Positions 7,897-15,977 are shown, numbered from the stretch's first letter. The stretch: 50,386 nt of DNA from Rhizobium sp. Q54 (GCA_945903635.1 CAMDOT010000016.1:1-50386); one strand, 5' to 3'. Made by a program: numbers and translations. Notes: generated by a model from the sequence alone, not told the origin.

Positions 7897-9114
7897 ATGC
7901 CTCCCCCCGCCGCCCCGCCGCGGCCCGCCCCACCGCCGGCGCGTGCGCCCACCCTCGCCATCGTGTTCCTGTCGGTCGCGGCCTTCGCCTCGGCCGCCAA
8001 CATGCGCGTGACCGACCCGCTGCTGGTCCAGCTCGCCGCCGAATTCGGCGTCACCGTCGGCGGCGCCTCGATCGTGGCCACCGCCTTCCTGTTCGCCAAC
8101 GGCGTGTTCGTCCTGGTGCACGGCCCGTTCGGCGACCGCTACGGCAAGATGCCGGTGGTGACGATCGCCTGCATCGGCGCCGCGCTGTGCTGCATCCTGA
8201 GCGCGCTCGCAGCCTCGCTCGGCCTGCTCACCCTGGCGCGCTTCCTGACCGGCGCCGCGAGTGCCGCCATCATTCCGCTGGCCATCGCCTGGGTCGGCGA
8301 CAACGTGAGCTACGAACGGCGCCAGGCCATGCTGGCGCGTTTCCTCACCGGCCAGACGCTGGGTCTGATGACCGGCGCTGCGCTCGGCGGCGCGATCGGC
8401 GACTGGCTGGGCTGGCGCTCGGTCTTCTGGGTGCTGGCCACCATCTATCTGATGGCCGGCGGCGCCCTGATCGCCGTCATGCGCGCCCGGCCGGATCTCG
8501 CCCGTCCCGGCGAACGCGCCGAGGGCTCGATGGTCGGCCAGATGGTCCGCGTGCTGCGCCGGCCATGGGCGCTCACCGTCATCATCGTGGTGGCGCTGGA
8601 GGGCGGCGTGTTCTGGGGCGCCTTCACCTTCGTCGGCGCCGATCTCCATCAGCGCTTCGGCCTGGGCTTCGCCGCCATCGGCCTCGCGGTCGCGGCCTTC
8701 GGCGCCGGCGGCTTCCTGTATGTGATGGTGGCACACCACCTCGTGCGCCTGCTGGGCGAGCGCGGCCTCTGCCTGTGGGGCGGTGCGGGCCTCGGCCTCG
8801 CTTTCGCCGGCATGGCGCTCGCCCCCTCGGCCGAGGTCGAGTTCGCCGCCATCGTCCTCTCGGGCGTGTCGTTCTACATGTTCCACAACACGCTGCAGAC
8901 CCACGGCACGCAGATGGCGCCCGAGGCGCGCGGCGCCGGCATGGCGTTGTTCGCGCTCTGCCTGTTCCTGGGCCAGGCCGTGGGCGTGCCCGTCGCCGCG
9001 CCCATCGTCGACCGCTGGGGGGCGCCGCCGGTGTTCTGGGCCGCCGCGATCTTCCTGCCCCTGCTCGCGCTCTGGTTCGCGCACGCCATCAGGCGACGTA
9101 CATTGTCATCCTGA
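7897..9114 (+). CDS. MFS transporter
   Basis: The 405-residue protein has about twelve hydrophobic segments and belongs to the major facilitator superfamily. [13 protein letters not shown] after the second helix is the conserved loop 2-3 motif (GxxxDRxGR type). The start at 7897 gives a short Pro/Ala-rich cytosolic tail before the first helix ([15 protein letters not shown]). The pattern resembles drug or metabolite efflux proteins of the 12-helix type, but the substrate cannot be read from sequence. The last codons and the TGA stop lie within a palindromic repeat (9104-9175), which may also act as a two-way terminator between this gene and the convergent aldo/keto reductase gene. Confidence 0.85.
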   Translation: MPPPAAPPRPAPPPARAPTLAIVFLSVAAFASAANMRVTDPLLVQLAAEFGVTVGGASIVATAFLFANGVFVLVHGPFGDRYGKMPVVTIACIGAALCCILSALAASLGLLTLARFLTGAASAAIIPLAIAWVGDNVSYERRQAMLARFLTGQTLGLMTGAALGGAIGDWLGWRSVFWVLATIYLMAGGALIAVMRARPDLARPGERAEGSMVGQMVRVLRRPWALTVIIVVALEGGVFWGAFTFVGADLHQRFGLGFAAIGLAVAAFGAGGFLYVMVAHHLVRLLGERGLCLWGGAGLGLAFAGMALAPSAEVEFAAIVLSGVSFYMFHNTLQTHGTQMAPEARGAGMALFALCLFLGQAVGVPVAAPIVDRWGAPPVFWAAAIFLPLLALWFAHAIRRRTLSS

Positions 9115-9175
9115 GGCGAAGCCGAAGGATCCTTCGCTTCGCTCCAGGGCGGAGTTTACTCCGCCCGCGATGACA
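9104..9175. repeat. Composite palindromic repeat, family A (copy 1)
   Basis: Outer arms TGTCATC (9104-9110) and GATGACA (9169-9175) bracket two hairpins. The first is centred on AAGGATCCTT with flanking GCGAAG/CTTCGC; the second is GGGCGGAGT/ACTCCGCCC. A related copy is at 31940-32023. The structure lies between convergent genes, and the TGA of the MFS gene (9112-9114) is inside it. Repeats starting with a TCATCCTGAG-like core are common between genes of alphaproteobacteria; assignment to a named family would need a search. Confidence 0.8.
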
Positions 9176-9185
9176 GCTATCGCCG

Positions 9186-10166
9186 TCAGTTCTCGGGCGA
9201 CACCCGGAATTCGTAGGGCTGCTCGAGCAGCTTCGACTCCTCGGCCGTGAGCGCGATCTCGGTCGATTTCGCGGCCGAGGTGAGCTGATCGAGGTCGGTG
9301 GCGCCAATGATGGGCGCGCCCATGTAGGGTTTGTGCAGCAGCCAGGCGAGCGCCACCTGGGCCGGCGTCACGCCCTTTCCCTTGGCGATCTTCTTCAGCC
9401 GCTTCACGATCTCCCAGTCGCTGTCGCGATAGGTCCCGTCCTTCACCACCGTGTCGTTCTTCGAGCGCTCGGTCGAGCCACCGCCGTCCTTGCTGCGATT
9501 GCCGGCCAGGAAGCCGCGCGCCAGCGGCGAATAGGGGATGAGCCCGACGCCCTGCTCGTGGCAGAGCCGGTTCATCTCACGCTCTTCCTCGCGCTGGACC
9601 ATGTTGTACAGATTCTGCATGGCAATCGGCCGCGCATAACCCTTCCAGTCGGCGATCGCGATCATCTGCGCGAACTTGTAGGCCGGCATGGTCGAGCCGC
9701 CGATGTAGCGGACCTTGCCCGAGCGCACGAGCTGGTCGAGCGAATACATCGTTTCTTCGATCGGCGTGTGCGGATCGAGACGATGCACCTGATAGACGTC
9801 GATGTAGTCGGTCTGCAGGCGCTTCAGCTGCTCGTCGATGGCGGCCATCAAATGCTTGCGGCCGGTGCCCTGGTCGTTCGCAACAGGGCTCATGCGGATG
9901 CCGACCTTGGTCGACAGCACGATCTCCTCGCGTTTCGTCGTCTTCATGAGCGTGGCGCCCATGATCTCCTCGGAACGGCCGGCATTGTAGGCATCGGCGG
10001 TGTCGAAGAAGTTGATGCCGACATCGAGGGCGCGCTTGAAGTAGGCCGGCGCCTCGGCCTCGTCGAACTTGCCCCAGCCGCGGCGGCCCTTGGCCCCCCA
10101 CGAATTGCCGCCGAGGCAGATCCTGCTCACGATCAGGCCCGAGCGGCCGAGCGGTCCGAATTTCAT
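9186..10166 (-). CDS. Aldo/keto reductase
   Basis: The 326-residue TIM-barrel NADPH-dependent oxidoreductase has the full catalytic tetrad: Asp55 and Tyr60 in FFDTADAYN, Lys87 in LSTKVG and His128 in YQVHRLD. The late motif PIIGATDLDQL is the NADPH-phosphate-binding region. It resembles the bacterial AKR12/YhdN-like group acting on aldehydes or sugars. An unusual charged insert (SKDGGGSTERSKNDTVVKD) is present around residues 228-246. Its ATG faces the SelW-like gene, with 47 bases between the two starts. No signal peptide is present. Confidence 0.88.
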   Translation of the reverse strand: MKFGPLGRSGLIVSRICLGGNSWGAKGRRGWGKFDEAEAPAYFKRALDVGINFFDTADAYNAGRSEEIMGATLMKTTKREEIVLSTKVGIRMSPVANDQGTGRKHLMAAIDEQLKRLQTDYIDVYQVHRLDPHTPIEETMYSLDQLVRSGKVRYIGGSTMPAYKFAQMIAIADWKGYARPIAMQNLYNMVQREEEREMNRLCHEQGVGLIPYSPLARGFLAGNRSKDGGGSTERSKNDTVVKDGTYRDSDWEIVKRLKKIAKGKGVTPAQVALAWLLHKPYMGAPIIGATDLDQLTSAAKSTEIALTAEESKLLEQPYEFRVSPEN

Positions 10167-10213
10167 GGAATGTCCCCCTTGATGACGCGAGCCCAGGCCG
10201 CCACTTTAGCAGC

Positions 10214-10447
10214 ATGAAAGTCCTGATCGAGTATTGCGGCGCTTGAGGTTATAAGCCGCAGGCCCTCCGTGTGAGGGCACACCTCGAAAAGCGAGGCGCC
10301 GCGAAAGGTACCGAGCTGGGCATCGAGCTGCGCCCCGGCAAATCCGGCCAGTTCGACGTCACCGTCGATGGCGCGCTCAAATACACCCGCAGCAAGACCG
10401 GCCGCTTCCCGACCGACGACGAGATCGAGGATCTGGTACCGGGTTAG
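10214..10447 (+). CDS. selW: SelW/Rdx-family selenoprotein with in-frame UGA (Sec)
   Basis: Reading from ATG 10214, codon 11 is TGA (10244-10246) and the frame then stays open for 66 codons to TAG at 10445. With TGA read as selenocysteine the 77-residue product begins MKVLIEYCGA-Sec-GYKPQA, the CxxU redox motif of SelW. It continues with GQFDVTVDGALKYTRSKTGR and FPTDDEIEDLV, the hallmark Rdx-domain C-terminus. Conservation on both sides of the TGA in one frame argues against a chance or broken gene. A six-bp hairpin follows the TGA. The start has no clear Shine-Dalgarno sequence. Its stop shares bases with the stop of the convergent dehydrogenase gene. SelW-like proteins are small thioredoxin-fold redox proteins. 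Confidence 0.85.
10262..10278 (+). promoter_or_regulatory. SECIS-like hairpin downstream of UGA codon
   Basis: GCCCTC (10262-10267) pairs perfectly with GAGGGC (10273-10278) around a five-base loop CGTGT. The loop begins 21 bases after the UGA (10244-10246), within the spacing known for bacterial SECIS elements, and a G is the second loop base, as SelB recognition usually needs. A further hairpin (CCTCG/CGAGG, 10282-10296) follows. The element lies inside coding sequence, as bacterial SECIS elements do. Confidence 0.65.
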
Positions 10448-11439
10448 CCCAGCACTTCCTTGTTCACGCAATGGGCGGCGTTGGGATGGCCATCGAAGAC
10501 GCTCAGGATGTTCTCGATGGCGGTCACGGCCATGCGGTCGCTCGCCTCCTGGGTGACGCCGGCCATGTGCGGGCTGAAGAAGACGTTCTCGAGTTCGAAC
10601 AGCTTGTTCTTCGGATCCGGCGGCTCCTTGTCGAGCACGTCGAGGCCCGCGCCGCGCAGCTTGCCGGTGGTCAGCGCATTGTAGAGTGCGTCTTCGTTGA
10701 TGATGCCGCCGCGCGCGGTGTTCACCAGGAACGCCGTGGGTTTCATCAGCGCCAGCGTCTCGGCGTTGAACATGTTGATCGTCTCGGGCGCCTTCGGGCA
10801 GTGGATCGACACGTAGTCGACCTCCGGCAGAATTGCCTTGAGGTCGGTGACCTTGGTGGCGCCGGCTTTCTCGATGTCGGCCTTCGACACGTTCGGATCG
10901 AGCACATAGGTCTCCATCTCGAAGGCGACGCAGCGCTTCACCGTGCGCGAGCCGATGCGGCCCATGCCGATCACCAACACCTTCTTGCCCGCGACGTCGG
11001 ACGGCAGGTCGCTGAGGCGCTCACCCCATGAGCCGGTGCGCACCCAGCGGTCGGACTTCTTGGTGAGCCGCGCGGCGGCGAGCAGCATGTACATGGCGTG
11101 CTCGGCCACCGACACGGAATTGGCGATCCCGGTGGTCATGAGCGGGATCTTGCGCTTGTTGAGCGCCGGTATCTCGACCGCGTCGAAACCGACGCCGAGG
11201 CGGGCCACCACCATCATCTCCGGCGCTGCGCTGAGCTCGGCCTGGCGAAACGGCGTGCCGCCGAGGGTCACGGCATGGGCGTCCTTGAGCTTGGGATGGA
11301 GCGACGGCACCGTATCGTCGGCCAGGATCTCGAAGTCGACGTCGTCGCGCTTCTTGAGGACGTCGAGGCCGGCCTGCGGCATGCGGCCGACGATCAAGAC
11401 TTTCTTGCGATTCTTGCCAGTATTCGGGCCCGTGGTCAT
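10444..11439 (-). CDS. D-2-hydroxyacid dehydrogenase (phosphoglycerate dehydrogenase-like)
   Basis: The 331-residue NAD-dependent D-2-hydroxyacid dehydrogenase has the Rossmann motif GMGRIGS at 158-164 and an Asp near 181 for NAD. The catalytic set is Arg243 (TARGG), Glu272 (DKEPP) and His291 (SPHMAG). It lacks the ACT domains of long PGDHs, so serine synthesis is only one option; glyoxylate or hydroxypyruvate reduction are others. The ATG at 11439 has AGGGGA upstream; the longer frame to 11571 overlaps untranslated sequence and was not used. An Lrp/AsnC regulator gene lies upstream on the same strand. The stop overlaps the selW stop by four bases. Confidence 0.87.
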   Translation of the reverse strand: MTTGPNTGKNRKKVLIVGRMPQAGLDVLKKRDDVDFEILADDTVPSLHPKLKDAHAVTLGGTPFRQAELSAAPEMMVVARLGVGFDAVEIPALNKRKIPLMTTGIANSVSVAEHAMYMLLAAARLTKKSDRWVRTGSWGERLSDLPSDVAGKKVLVIGMGRIGSRTVKRCVAFEMETYVLDPNVSKADIEKAGATKVTDLKAILPEVDYVSIHCPKAPETINMFNAETLALMKPTAFLVNTARGGIINEDALYNALTTGKLRGAGLDVLDKEPPDPKNKLFELENVFFSPHMAGVTQEASDRMAVTAIENILSVFDGHPNAAHCVNKEVLG

Positions 11440-11500
11440 CGTTTCCCCTGCTTTTCCTAGGTCGGACTGGGGCGATCCTAGAGCCCGGTTCCGCCGGAGG

Positions 11501-11980
11501 CTAGGGGAGGTAAGATAGCGGGAGCCGCGTGGTGGACTTGATTTCCTCCATGGCGAACATGGAGGTGACATCGCTGAGGTCCACCTTGGCGATCAGGCGC
11601 TTGTAGAAGGTGTCGTAGGCTTCGATGTCGGGCAGCGCGAGGCGGATCAGGTAGTCGATCTCGCCGCTCATGCGGTAGCAGTCGATGACCTCGGGAAACG
11701 ATGCCACCGCCTTGGCGAAGCGGGCGAGCCACACCGCGGTGTGCTGGGCGGTGCGCACCGCCACGAAAACCGTCACACCGGCGTTCACCGCCTTGCGGTT
11801 GAGCAGCGCCACCCGGGCGCGGATGATCCCCTGCTCCTGCAGCCGGTTGATGCGCCGCCAGCACGGCGTGGTCGAGAGGCCGACCCGCCGGGCGATCTCG
11901 GCCAGGGCCATGTCCGAATTGTCCTGCAGGCAATCCAGTATCTTCTTGTCGAAGGAATCGAGCGACATTTTCGCGGCCAT
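11501..11980 (-). CDS. Lrp/AsnC family transcriptional regulator
   Basis: The protein has 159 residues. The N-terminal winged helix-turn-helix (DKKILDCLQDNSDMALAEIA, then RRVGLSTTPCWRRINRLQEQG) is classic Lrp/AsnC. Residues 70-150 form the RAM effector-binding and oligomerisation domain. Three starts are possible: GTG 11986, ATG 11980 and ATG 11968. AAGGAAG is correctly spaced only for 11980. Members sense amino acids and form octamers on DNA. The dehydrogenase gene immediately downstream is the obvious candidate target, together with the gene's own promoter in the 90-base divergent region shared with the DUF6356 gene. Confidence 0.9.
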   Translation of the reverse strand: MAAKMSLDSFDKKILDCLQDNSDMALAEIARRVGLSTTPCWRRINRLQEQGIIRARVALLNRKAVNAGVTVFVAVRTAQHTAVWLARFAKAVASFPEVIDCYRMSGEIDYLIRLALPDIEAYDTFYKRLIAKVDLSDVTSMFAMEEIKSTTRLPLSYLP

Positions 11981-12070
11981 TGGCACTTCCTTGGAATGAA
12001 TTTCTCAATCTTGCGGCAAGCGACGCAAAGGTAGCAAGCCGTTTCCCGGCGCAGCCGGTAGAATCCTCCG

Positions 12071-12337
12071 ATGTTCCGCCGCTTCACCGATCATCCCGCC
12101 AAGGTCAACGAAACCTACTTTCAGCACATGGGGGTGGCCTTCCGTTTTGGCGGGCGCATGCTGCTAGGCAGCCTTGCCTGTTTCGTGCATGGTTTCTTCC
12201 CATGGCTCTGCCTGACCCGGGGAAGCGATACGGTCCGCGCGCTGCATCACAGCATGGTGACGCATCGTGTCTCTCGGCCGACCGACACCAGCTCGACCAC
12301 GGCCGTCTCGACCACGGCCGTCACCGCGGGCGACTAG
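12071..12337 (+). CDS. DUF6356-type small membrane protein
   Basis: The 88-residue protein starts MFRRFTDHPAKVNETYFQHM and has one hydrophobic segment (GRMLLGSLACFVHGFFPWLC). This pattern matches the small DUF6356 family as I remember it; no biochemical role is known to me. The C-terminal tail is Ser/Thr rich and includes residues from a 15-bp tandem duplication (12292-12321), giving a repeated STTAV. The gene is divergent from the Lrp regulator gene, and the following hydrolase frame overlaps it. Confidence 0.7.
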   Translation: MFRRFTDHPAKVNETYFQHMGVAFRFGGRMLLGSLACFVHGFFPWLCLTRGSDTVRALHHSMVTHRVSRPTDTSSTTAVSTTAVTAGD

Positions 12338-13176
12338 CTTCCTTCTTCCTTGCTGTCGGGCTGATCGCGGCCCTGCCGGGCGCGGCGCAGGACCGGGCGA
12401 TGGTGCCCGTCACGATCGACGGCGAGCAAGTGAAGCTCGCCACCATCACTTATAAGCCGGCCGGTGCCGGCCCCTTCCCGACCCTGATCTTCCATCACGG
12501 CTCGACCGGTCGCGGCAACGATCCCTCGAGCTTCGCGCGGCCTTACGATCCGAGAACACTTGCCCAATGGTTCACCGCGCGCGGCTGGGCCGTGGTGCTG
12601 CCCTCGCGGCGGGGTCGCGGCGGCTCGGAGGGACTTTACGACGAGGGCTTCTCGCTCGAGCGCGCCCGCGGTTACAGCTGCGAGGAAACGCTGTCGCTGC
12701 CGGGGGCGGATCGGGCACTGCGCGACATCGATGCCGTGACGCCGGCGATCCTGGCGCAGCCTTTCGTCGATCGCAGCCGCGTCGCCGTCGGCGGCCAGTC
12801 GCGCGGCGCCATACTCGCCATCGCCTGGAGTGGCCGCCAGCCCGCCGTACCGCGCGCCGCGATCAACTTCGTCGGCGGCTGGATGGGCACGGGCTGCTCG
12901 ACGGCAAGCTCGATCAACCAGAACCTTTTCAGACGCGGCACTCCCTTCGGCCAATCCACGATCTGGCTCTACGGCGACAAGGACCCGTTCTATCCGCTCT
13001 CGCATAGCCGGGCGAATTTCGCGGCCTTCCAGGCGGCCGGCGGCAAGGGAACTTTTCACGACTACCCGCCGCCCGAGGGGCTGAACGGCCACCAGATCAG
13101 TTCGGCGCCATCGCTGTGGACGACCACACTGGAAGCCTATCTCGCGGCGCAAGGGTTGCCGGCGAAGGCACCCTGA
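12202..13176 (+). CDS. Secreted dienelactone-hydrolase-like alpha/beta hydrolase
   Basis: The mature part is a clear alpha/beta hydrolase. The nucleophile Ser is in GGQSRGA, the acid is in YGDKDPFYP and the His is in GLNGHQIS, with FHHGSTGRG as the oxyanion region. A signal-peptide core (SFFLAVGLIAALPGAAQ) precedes it. The start is problematic. The only in-frame ATG before this core is at 12202, inside the DUF6356 gene, giving 324 residues with a 45-residue polar leader; the next ATG (12400) would remove the signal. A 135-base overlap of unrelated frames is unusual, so a start on a rare codon or an old frameshift is possible. It is probably a periplasmic esterase. Confidence 0.72.
   Translation: MALPDPGKRYGPRAASQHGDASCLSADRHQLDHGRLDHGRHRGRLASFFLAVGLIAALPGAAQDRAMVPVTIDGEQVKLATITYKPAGAGPFPTLIFHHGSTGRGNDPSSFARPYDPRTLAQWFTARGWAVVLPSRRGRGGSEGLYDEGFSLERARGYSCEETLSLPGADRALRDIDAVTPAILAQPFVDRSRVAVGGQSRGAILAIAWSGRQPAVPRAAINFVGGWMGTGCSTASSINQNLFRRGTPFGQSTIWLYGDKDPFYPLSHSRANFAAFQAAGGKGTFHDYPPPEGLNGHQISSAPSLWTTTLEAYLAAQGLPAKAP
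12292..12321. repeat. 15-bp tandem duplication
   Basis: CTCGACCACGGCCGT occurs twice in direct succession (12292-12306 and 12307-12321). It adds five codons in frame to the end of the DUF6356 gene and to the overlapping hydrolase leader. It looks like a slippage duplication. Confidence 0.9.
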
Positions 13177-13247
13177 TTGCCGCTTGCAACCCGCCACGCA
13201 CGCCCCACGTTCAGTATGGACGTTGAAGCATCGCAGGGAGGATCGAT

Positions 13248-13634
13248 ATGGAAACACCCCTCAAGATCAGCTTTCAGGGTGGCGATACGAGCGATGCACT
13301 GAGCCAGATGATCACCGGACACGTCGACACTTTGGAGCAATTGTACGGCCGGATGACCGCCTGCCACGTCGTGGTCAAGATTCCCGACAAGCATCACCGC
13401 AGTAGCGGCCTGTTCAGCGCCAACATCCACATGACCTTGCCGGGCGGCATCGACATCAACATCGACCATACGCCGCAGGCCGACGACCGCTTCTCCAGCC
13501 CGCAGTTCGCAGTGAACGACGCCTTCCGGCGCGCCAAGCGACTGCTCAAGGATCGGGCGCAGAAGCAGCGCGGCGCCGTGAAGACCCTGCACGAGCGCAT
13601 CGAACGCACGATCGACCAACCGCCGGATGCCTAG
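13248..13634 (+). CDS. HPF/RaiA family ribosome-hibernation protein
   Basis: The 128-residue protein has the short HPF/RaiA fold. PLKISFQGGDTSDAL leads, HVVVKIPDKHHR and SANIHMTLPGGIDINI form the central strands, and FAVNDAFRRAKRLLKDRAQ is the typical helix containing DAFxxxxRQL-like residues. Such proteins bind the 30S decoding centre and silence ribosomes in stationary phase or stress. It lacks the C-terminal dimerisation domain of long HPF. The ATG is preceded by AGGGAGGA. The gene stands alone between a hydrolase and a convergent isomerase gene. Confidence 0.85.
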   Translation: METPLKISFQGGDTSDALSQMITGHVDTLEQLYGRMTACHVVVKIPDKHHRSSGLFSANIHMTLPGGIDINIDHTPQADDRFSSPQFAVNDAFRRAKRLLKDRAQKQRGAVKTLHERIERTIDQPPDA

Positions 13635-13656
13635 GCCAGATGCCTAGATTACGCGC

Positions 13657-14253
13657 CTAACGGCGCTTCACACCCTTCTCGTTGAGCCGTTCACGCAGCA
13701 GGTCGATCCGGTCGCCGCCCCAGAACAGTTCGCCGTCGAAGGAAAAGGTCGGCACGCCGAATATGCCCGAGGCTTCGGCCTCACCGCGCAGGCGGTCGTG
13801 CTCGGCGCCACCCTCGCCTGCGAGGAAGGCCTCGAAGCCCGCCGGGGCGCCTGTCGCAACAAGCACCGCGGCAACGGCCCCGGGGCTCTCGGGATCGAGT
13901 TCGCGCCGCCAGAAGAGATCGAACGCGCGATCGTTGTAGCCGCGGAAGACGCCATGCTTCTGGGCATAGAGCATGCCGGCATTGATCGGTCGGGCGTAAA
14001 AGATCTTCTTCGGTCCCATCAGGGTGAGCCCCTGCTTGTTGGCGAAGCGCCTGGCGTCCATGTAGGCGTAGCGCACGCGGCGCCAGTGATGGGCATCGCG
14101 CTCGGCCACCGAACCCTGGAACGAGGCGATGTCGAGCGTGTAGGGCCGCCACAGGACGGGAATATCGTAGTCGGCTTCGAGTTCATAGGCCCACGCCTTG
14201 GCGACGAAGGCGTAGGGGCTCACATAGTCGCTCCAGAGAACGATCCGGTTCAC
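13657..14253 (-). CDS. 2-hydroxychromene-2-carboxylate isomerase-like (DsbA-fold) protein
   Basis: The 198-residue protein has the kappa-class GST/DsbA fold of HCCA isomerases. The N-terminal WSDYVSPYAF holds the serine that activates glutathione in place of a CxxC pair. The C-terminal FGVPTFSFDGELFWGGDR is the cis-proline and GxxR region of the family. It starts with GTG at 14253, overlapping the stop of the upstream membrane-protein gene by four bases (GTGA), so the two are co-translated. HCCA isomerase acts in naphthalene-type aromatic breakdown, but no other such genes are near, so the true substrate is open. Confidence 0.83.
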   Translation of the reverse strand: MNRIVLWSDYVSPYAFVAKAWAYELEADYDIPVLWRPYTLDIASFQGSVAERDAHHWRRVRYAYMDARRFANKQGLTLMGPKKIFYARPINAGMLYAQKHGVFRGYNDRAFDLFWRRELDPESPGAVAAVLVATGAPAGFEAFLAGEGGAEHDRLRGEAEASGIFGVPTFSFDGELFWGGDRIDLLRERLNEKGVKRR

Positions 14254-14777
14254 ACCCGTCCGCTCTCGCGCCGCCACAGCCACCAGAAAACCGCCACGAC
14301 GGCAACCGCCAGCAGCCCGCCGACCAGGAGCAGCACGGCCGACTCCTGGACCCACGCCACCGCCGGTACCGAGGCCGCAAGAAAGACACCCACCGCGCAG
14401 ATGCGCCACACCCGTGCGTGCACGCCGGCAACGAACGTGCCCAGCGCCAGCAGGATCAGCAGGGTGAGGCTGGTGGCATTGTCATTGACGACACCGCGCA
14501 CCTCCGGAAGGAACATCAGCCACATGGCGGCGACGAAAGCCGCCCAATGCAGCACCTGGGTCACCGCCAGCTGCATGTGACCTGCGCCCGTGTCGAGGTG
14601 TCGCCACCCCGAGACCACGCAGATCAATCCGTAGATCGGCGCCAGCGCCATCCAATAGTAGTAGGTGGTGGGACCGCGGAAGCTGGTGAGCACGATGCCG
14701 CCCACGGCAAGCGCCAGCATCGCCGCGTATGGCAGGTCCTTGAGCAGCCAGTGCCGGGTGTCGTTCGTCGTCACCAT
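14250..14777 (-). CDS. Uncharacterised multi-pass membrane protein
   Basis: I do not recognise a named family for this 175-residue protein. About five hydrophobic helices are visible, beginning with LPYAAMLALAVGGIVLTSF and ending with LLLVGGLLAVAVVAVFWWLW, followed by a short basic tail. Tyr-rich TYYYWMALAPIYG lies after the first helix. It precedes and overlaps the isomerase-like gene and follows the M20 amidohydrolase gene at 21 bases, all on the minus strand, so it is part of that transcript. A role in transport or membrane sensing cannot be decided. Confidence 0.7.
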   Translation of the reverse strand: MVTTNDTRHWLLKDLPYAAMLALAVGGIVLTSFRGPTTYYYWMALAPIYGLICVVSGWRHLDTGAGHMQLAVTQVLHWAAFVAAMWLMFLPEVRGVVNDNATSLTLLILLALGTFVAGVHARVWRICAVGVFLAASVPAVAWVQESAVLLLVGGLLAVAVVAVFWWLWRRESGRV

Positions 14778-14798
14778 GTCTCCCTCATCGTGGATCCC

Positions 14799-15974
14799 TC
14801 ATCGTGCGTCCTTCGCCAGCTTGGTCTCCACGACCCTCGACCACAGCGTGGCGCCGAGCGTCAGGATCTCGTCGTTGAAGTCGTAGCTGGGATTGTGCAC
14901 CTCGCAGCCGCCCTCGCCGCCACCGTTGCCGATGTTGATGAACGCGCCCGGCACCTTCTCCAGCATGTAGGAGAAGTCCTCAGAGGCCATGACGTACGGC
15001 CCCTCGCGGTTCATGTTCTCGTGGCCGACGATTTCGGCGGCGACATCGGCGATGAACTTCACCGCATCCTTGTCGTTGACCAGCGGCGGGAAGGCGATGC
15101 GCACGTCGGCCTTGGCGCTGCCGCCCAGCGTGTGCGCGATGCCGGCGGAAATCGTCTCGATGCGTTCCTTGATCAGCGCCATGGTCTCCTTGCGGAAGGC
15201 GCGGACGGTGCCGCGCAGGATGGCCTCCTGCGGAATGACGTTGTAGGCATCGCCGGAATGCATCTGCGTCACCGAGATCACCGCCGAATCGAGTGGTGCC
15301 ACGTTGCGCGACACCACGCTCTGCAGCGCCGAGATGATCTGGGTGGCGATGATCACCGGGTCGATGCCGGTTTCCGGCCGCGCGCCGTGGGCGCCCTTGC
15401 CGGTGATGTGGATGTCGAACAGGCCGCCGCCCGCCATCTGCGGGCCGGAGCGGATGGCGAACTTGCCGACGTCGAGCTTGGGCCGGTTGTGCATGCCGAA
15501 GATCTGTTCGCAGGGAAACTTGTCGAACAGCCCGTCCTTGACCATGGCCTCGGCGCCGCCGCGGCCTTCCTCGGCCGGCTGGAAGATGAGATGCACGGTG
15601 CCGTCGAAGTTGCGCGTCGCCGAAAGATACTTGGCGGCCCCCAGCAGCATGGTGGTGTGGCCGTCGTGACCGCAGGCGTGCATGCGGCCCTTGTGCGTGC
15701 TGCGATGGTCGAAGGTGTTGAGCTCGTCCATCGGCAGCGCGTCCATGTCGGCGCGGAGCCCAATCGCGCGCGGATTGTTGCCGACCCGGATGGTGCCCAC
15801 GACACCGGTCTTGCCGATGCCGGTCGTGACCTCGAGGCCCCACTCCTTCAGCTTTTGCGCCACGATGGTGCTGGTCCGCTCCTCCTCGAAGCCGAGTTCG
15901 GGATGGGCATGGATGTCGCGCCGAATGGCGGTCAGCTCGTGGGCGAAGGCTGCGATCTTGGGTTCGATATTCAT
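14799..15974 (-). CDS. M20 family amidohydrolase (hippurate hydrolase-like)
   Basis: The 391-residue metallopeptidase-like enzyme resembles HipO/IAA-amino acid hydrolases. Metal-binding motifs are clear: ACGHDGHTTM, EEGRGGAEAM, FGMHNRP and the late SEDFSYM. The central GKGAHGARPETGIDP is the dimerisation-domain His region. It cleaves N-acyl or amide bonds of amino acids in the cytoplasm, such as hippurate or N-acetyl amino acids. It lies three bases downstream of the alpha/beta hydrolase gene, which suggests two consecutive hydrolytic steps on one substrate. Confidence 0.9.
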   Translation of the reverse strand: MNIEPKIAAFAHELTAIRRDIHAHPELGFEEERTSTIVAQKLKEWGLEVTTGIGKTGVVGTIRVGNNPRAIGLRADMDALPMDELNTFDHRSTHKGRMHACGHDGHTTMLLGAAKYLSATRNFDGTVHLIFQPAEEGRGGAEAMVKDGLFDKFPCEQIFGMHNRPKLDVGKFAIRSGPQMAGGGLFDIHITGKGAHGARPETGIDPVIIATQIISALQSVVSRNVAPLDSAVISVTQMHSGDAYNVIPQEAILRGTVRAFRKETMALIKERIETISAGIAHTLGGSAKADVRIAFPPLVNDKDAVKFIADVAAEIVGHENMNREGPYVMASEDFSYMLEKVPGAFINIGNGGGEGGCEVHNPSYDFNDEILTLGATLWSRVVETKLAKDAR

Positions 15975-15977
15975 GAA

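Noticed and set aside
10163-10471. Minus-strand open frame of 102 codons antisense to the SelW-like gene
   Set aside because: It is the shadow of the selW frame and the overlapping ends of both neighbours; it shows no family motif, while the plus strand has a complete Rdx protein.
12071-12337. DUF6356 gene as a frameshifted 5' part of the hydrolase gene
   Set aside because: It is a complete small protein with its own start, helix and stop; the hydrolase has its own signal core, so fusion is not required.
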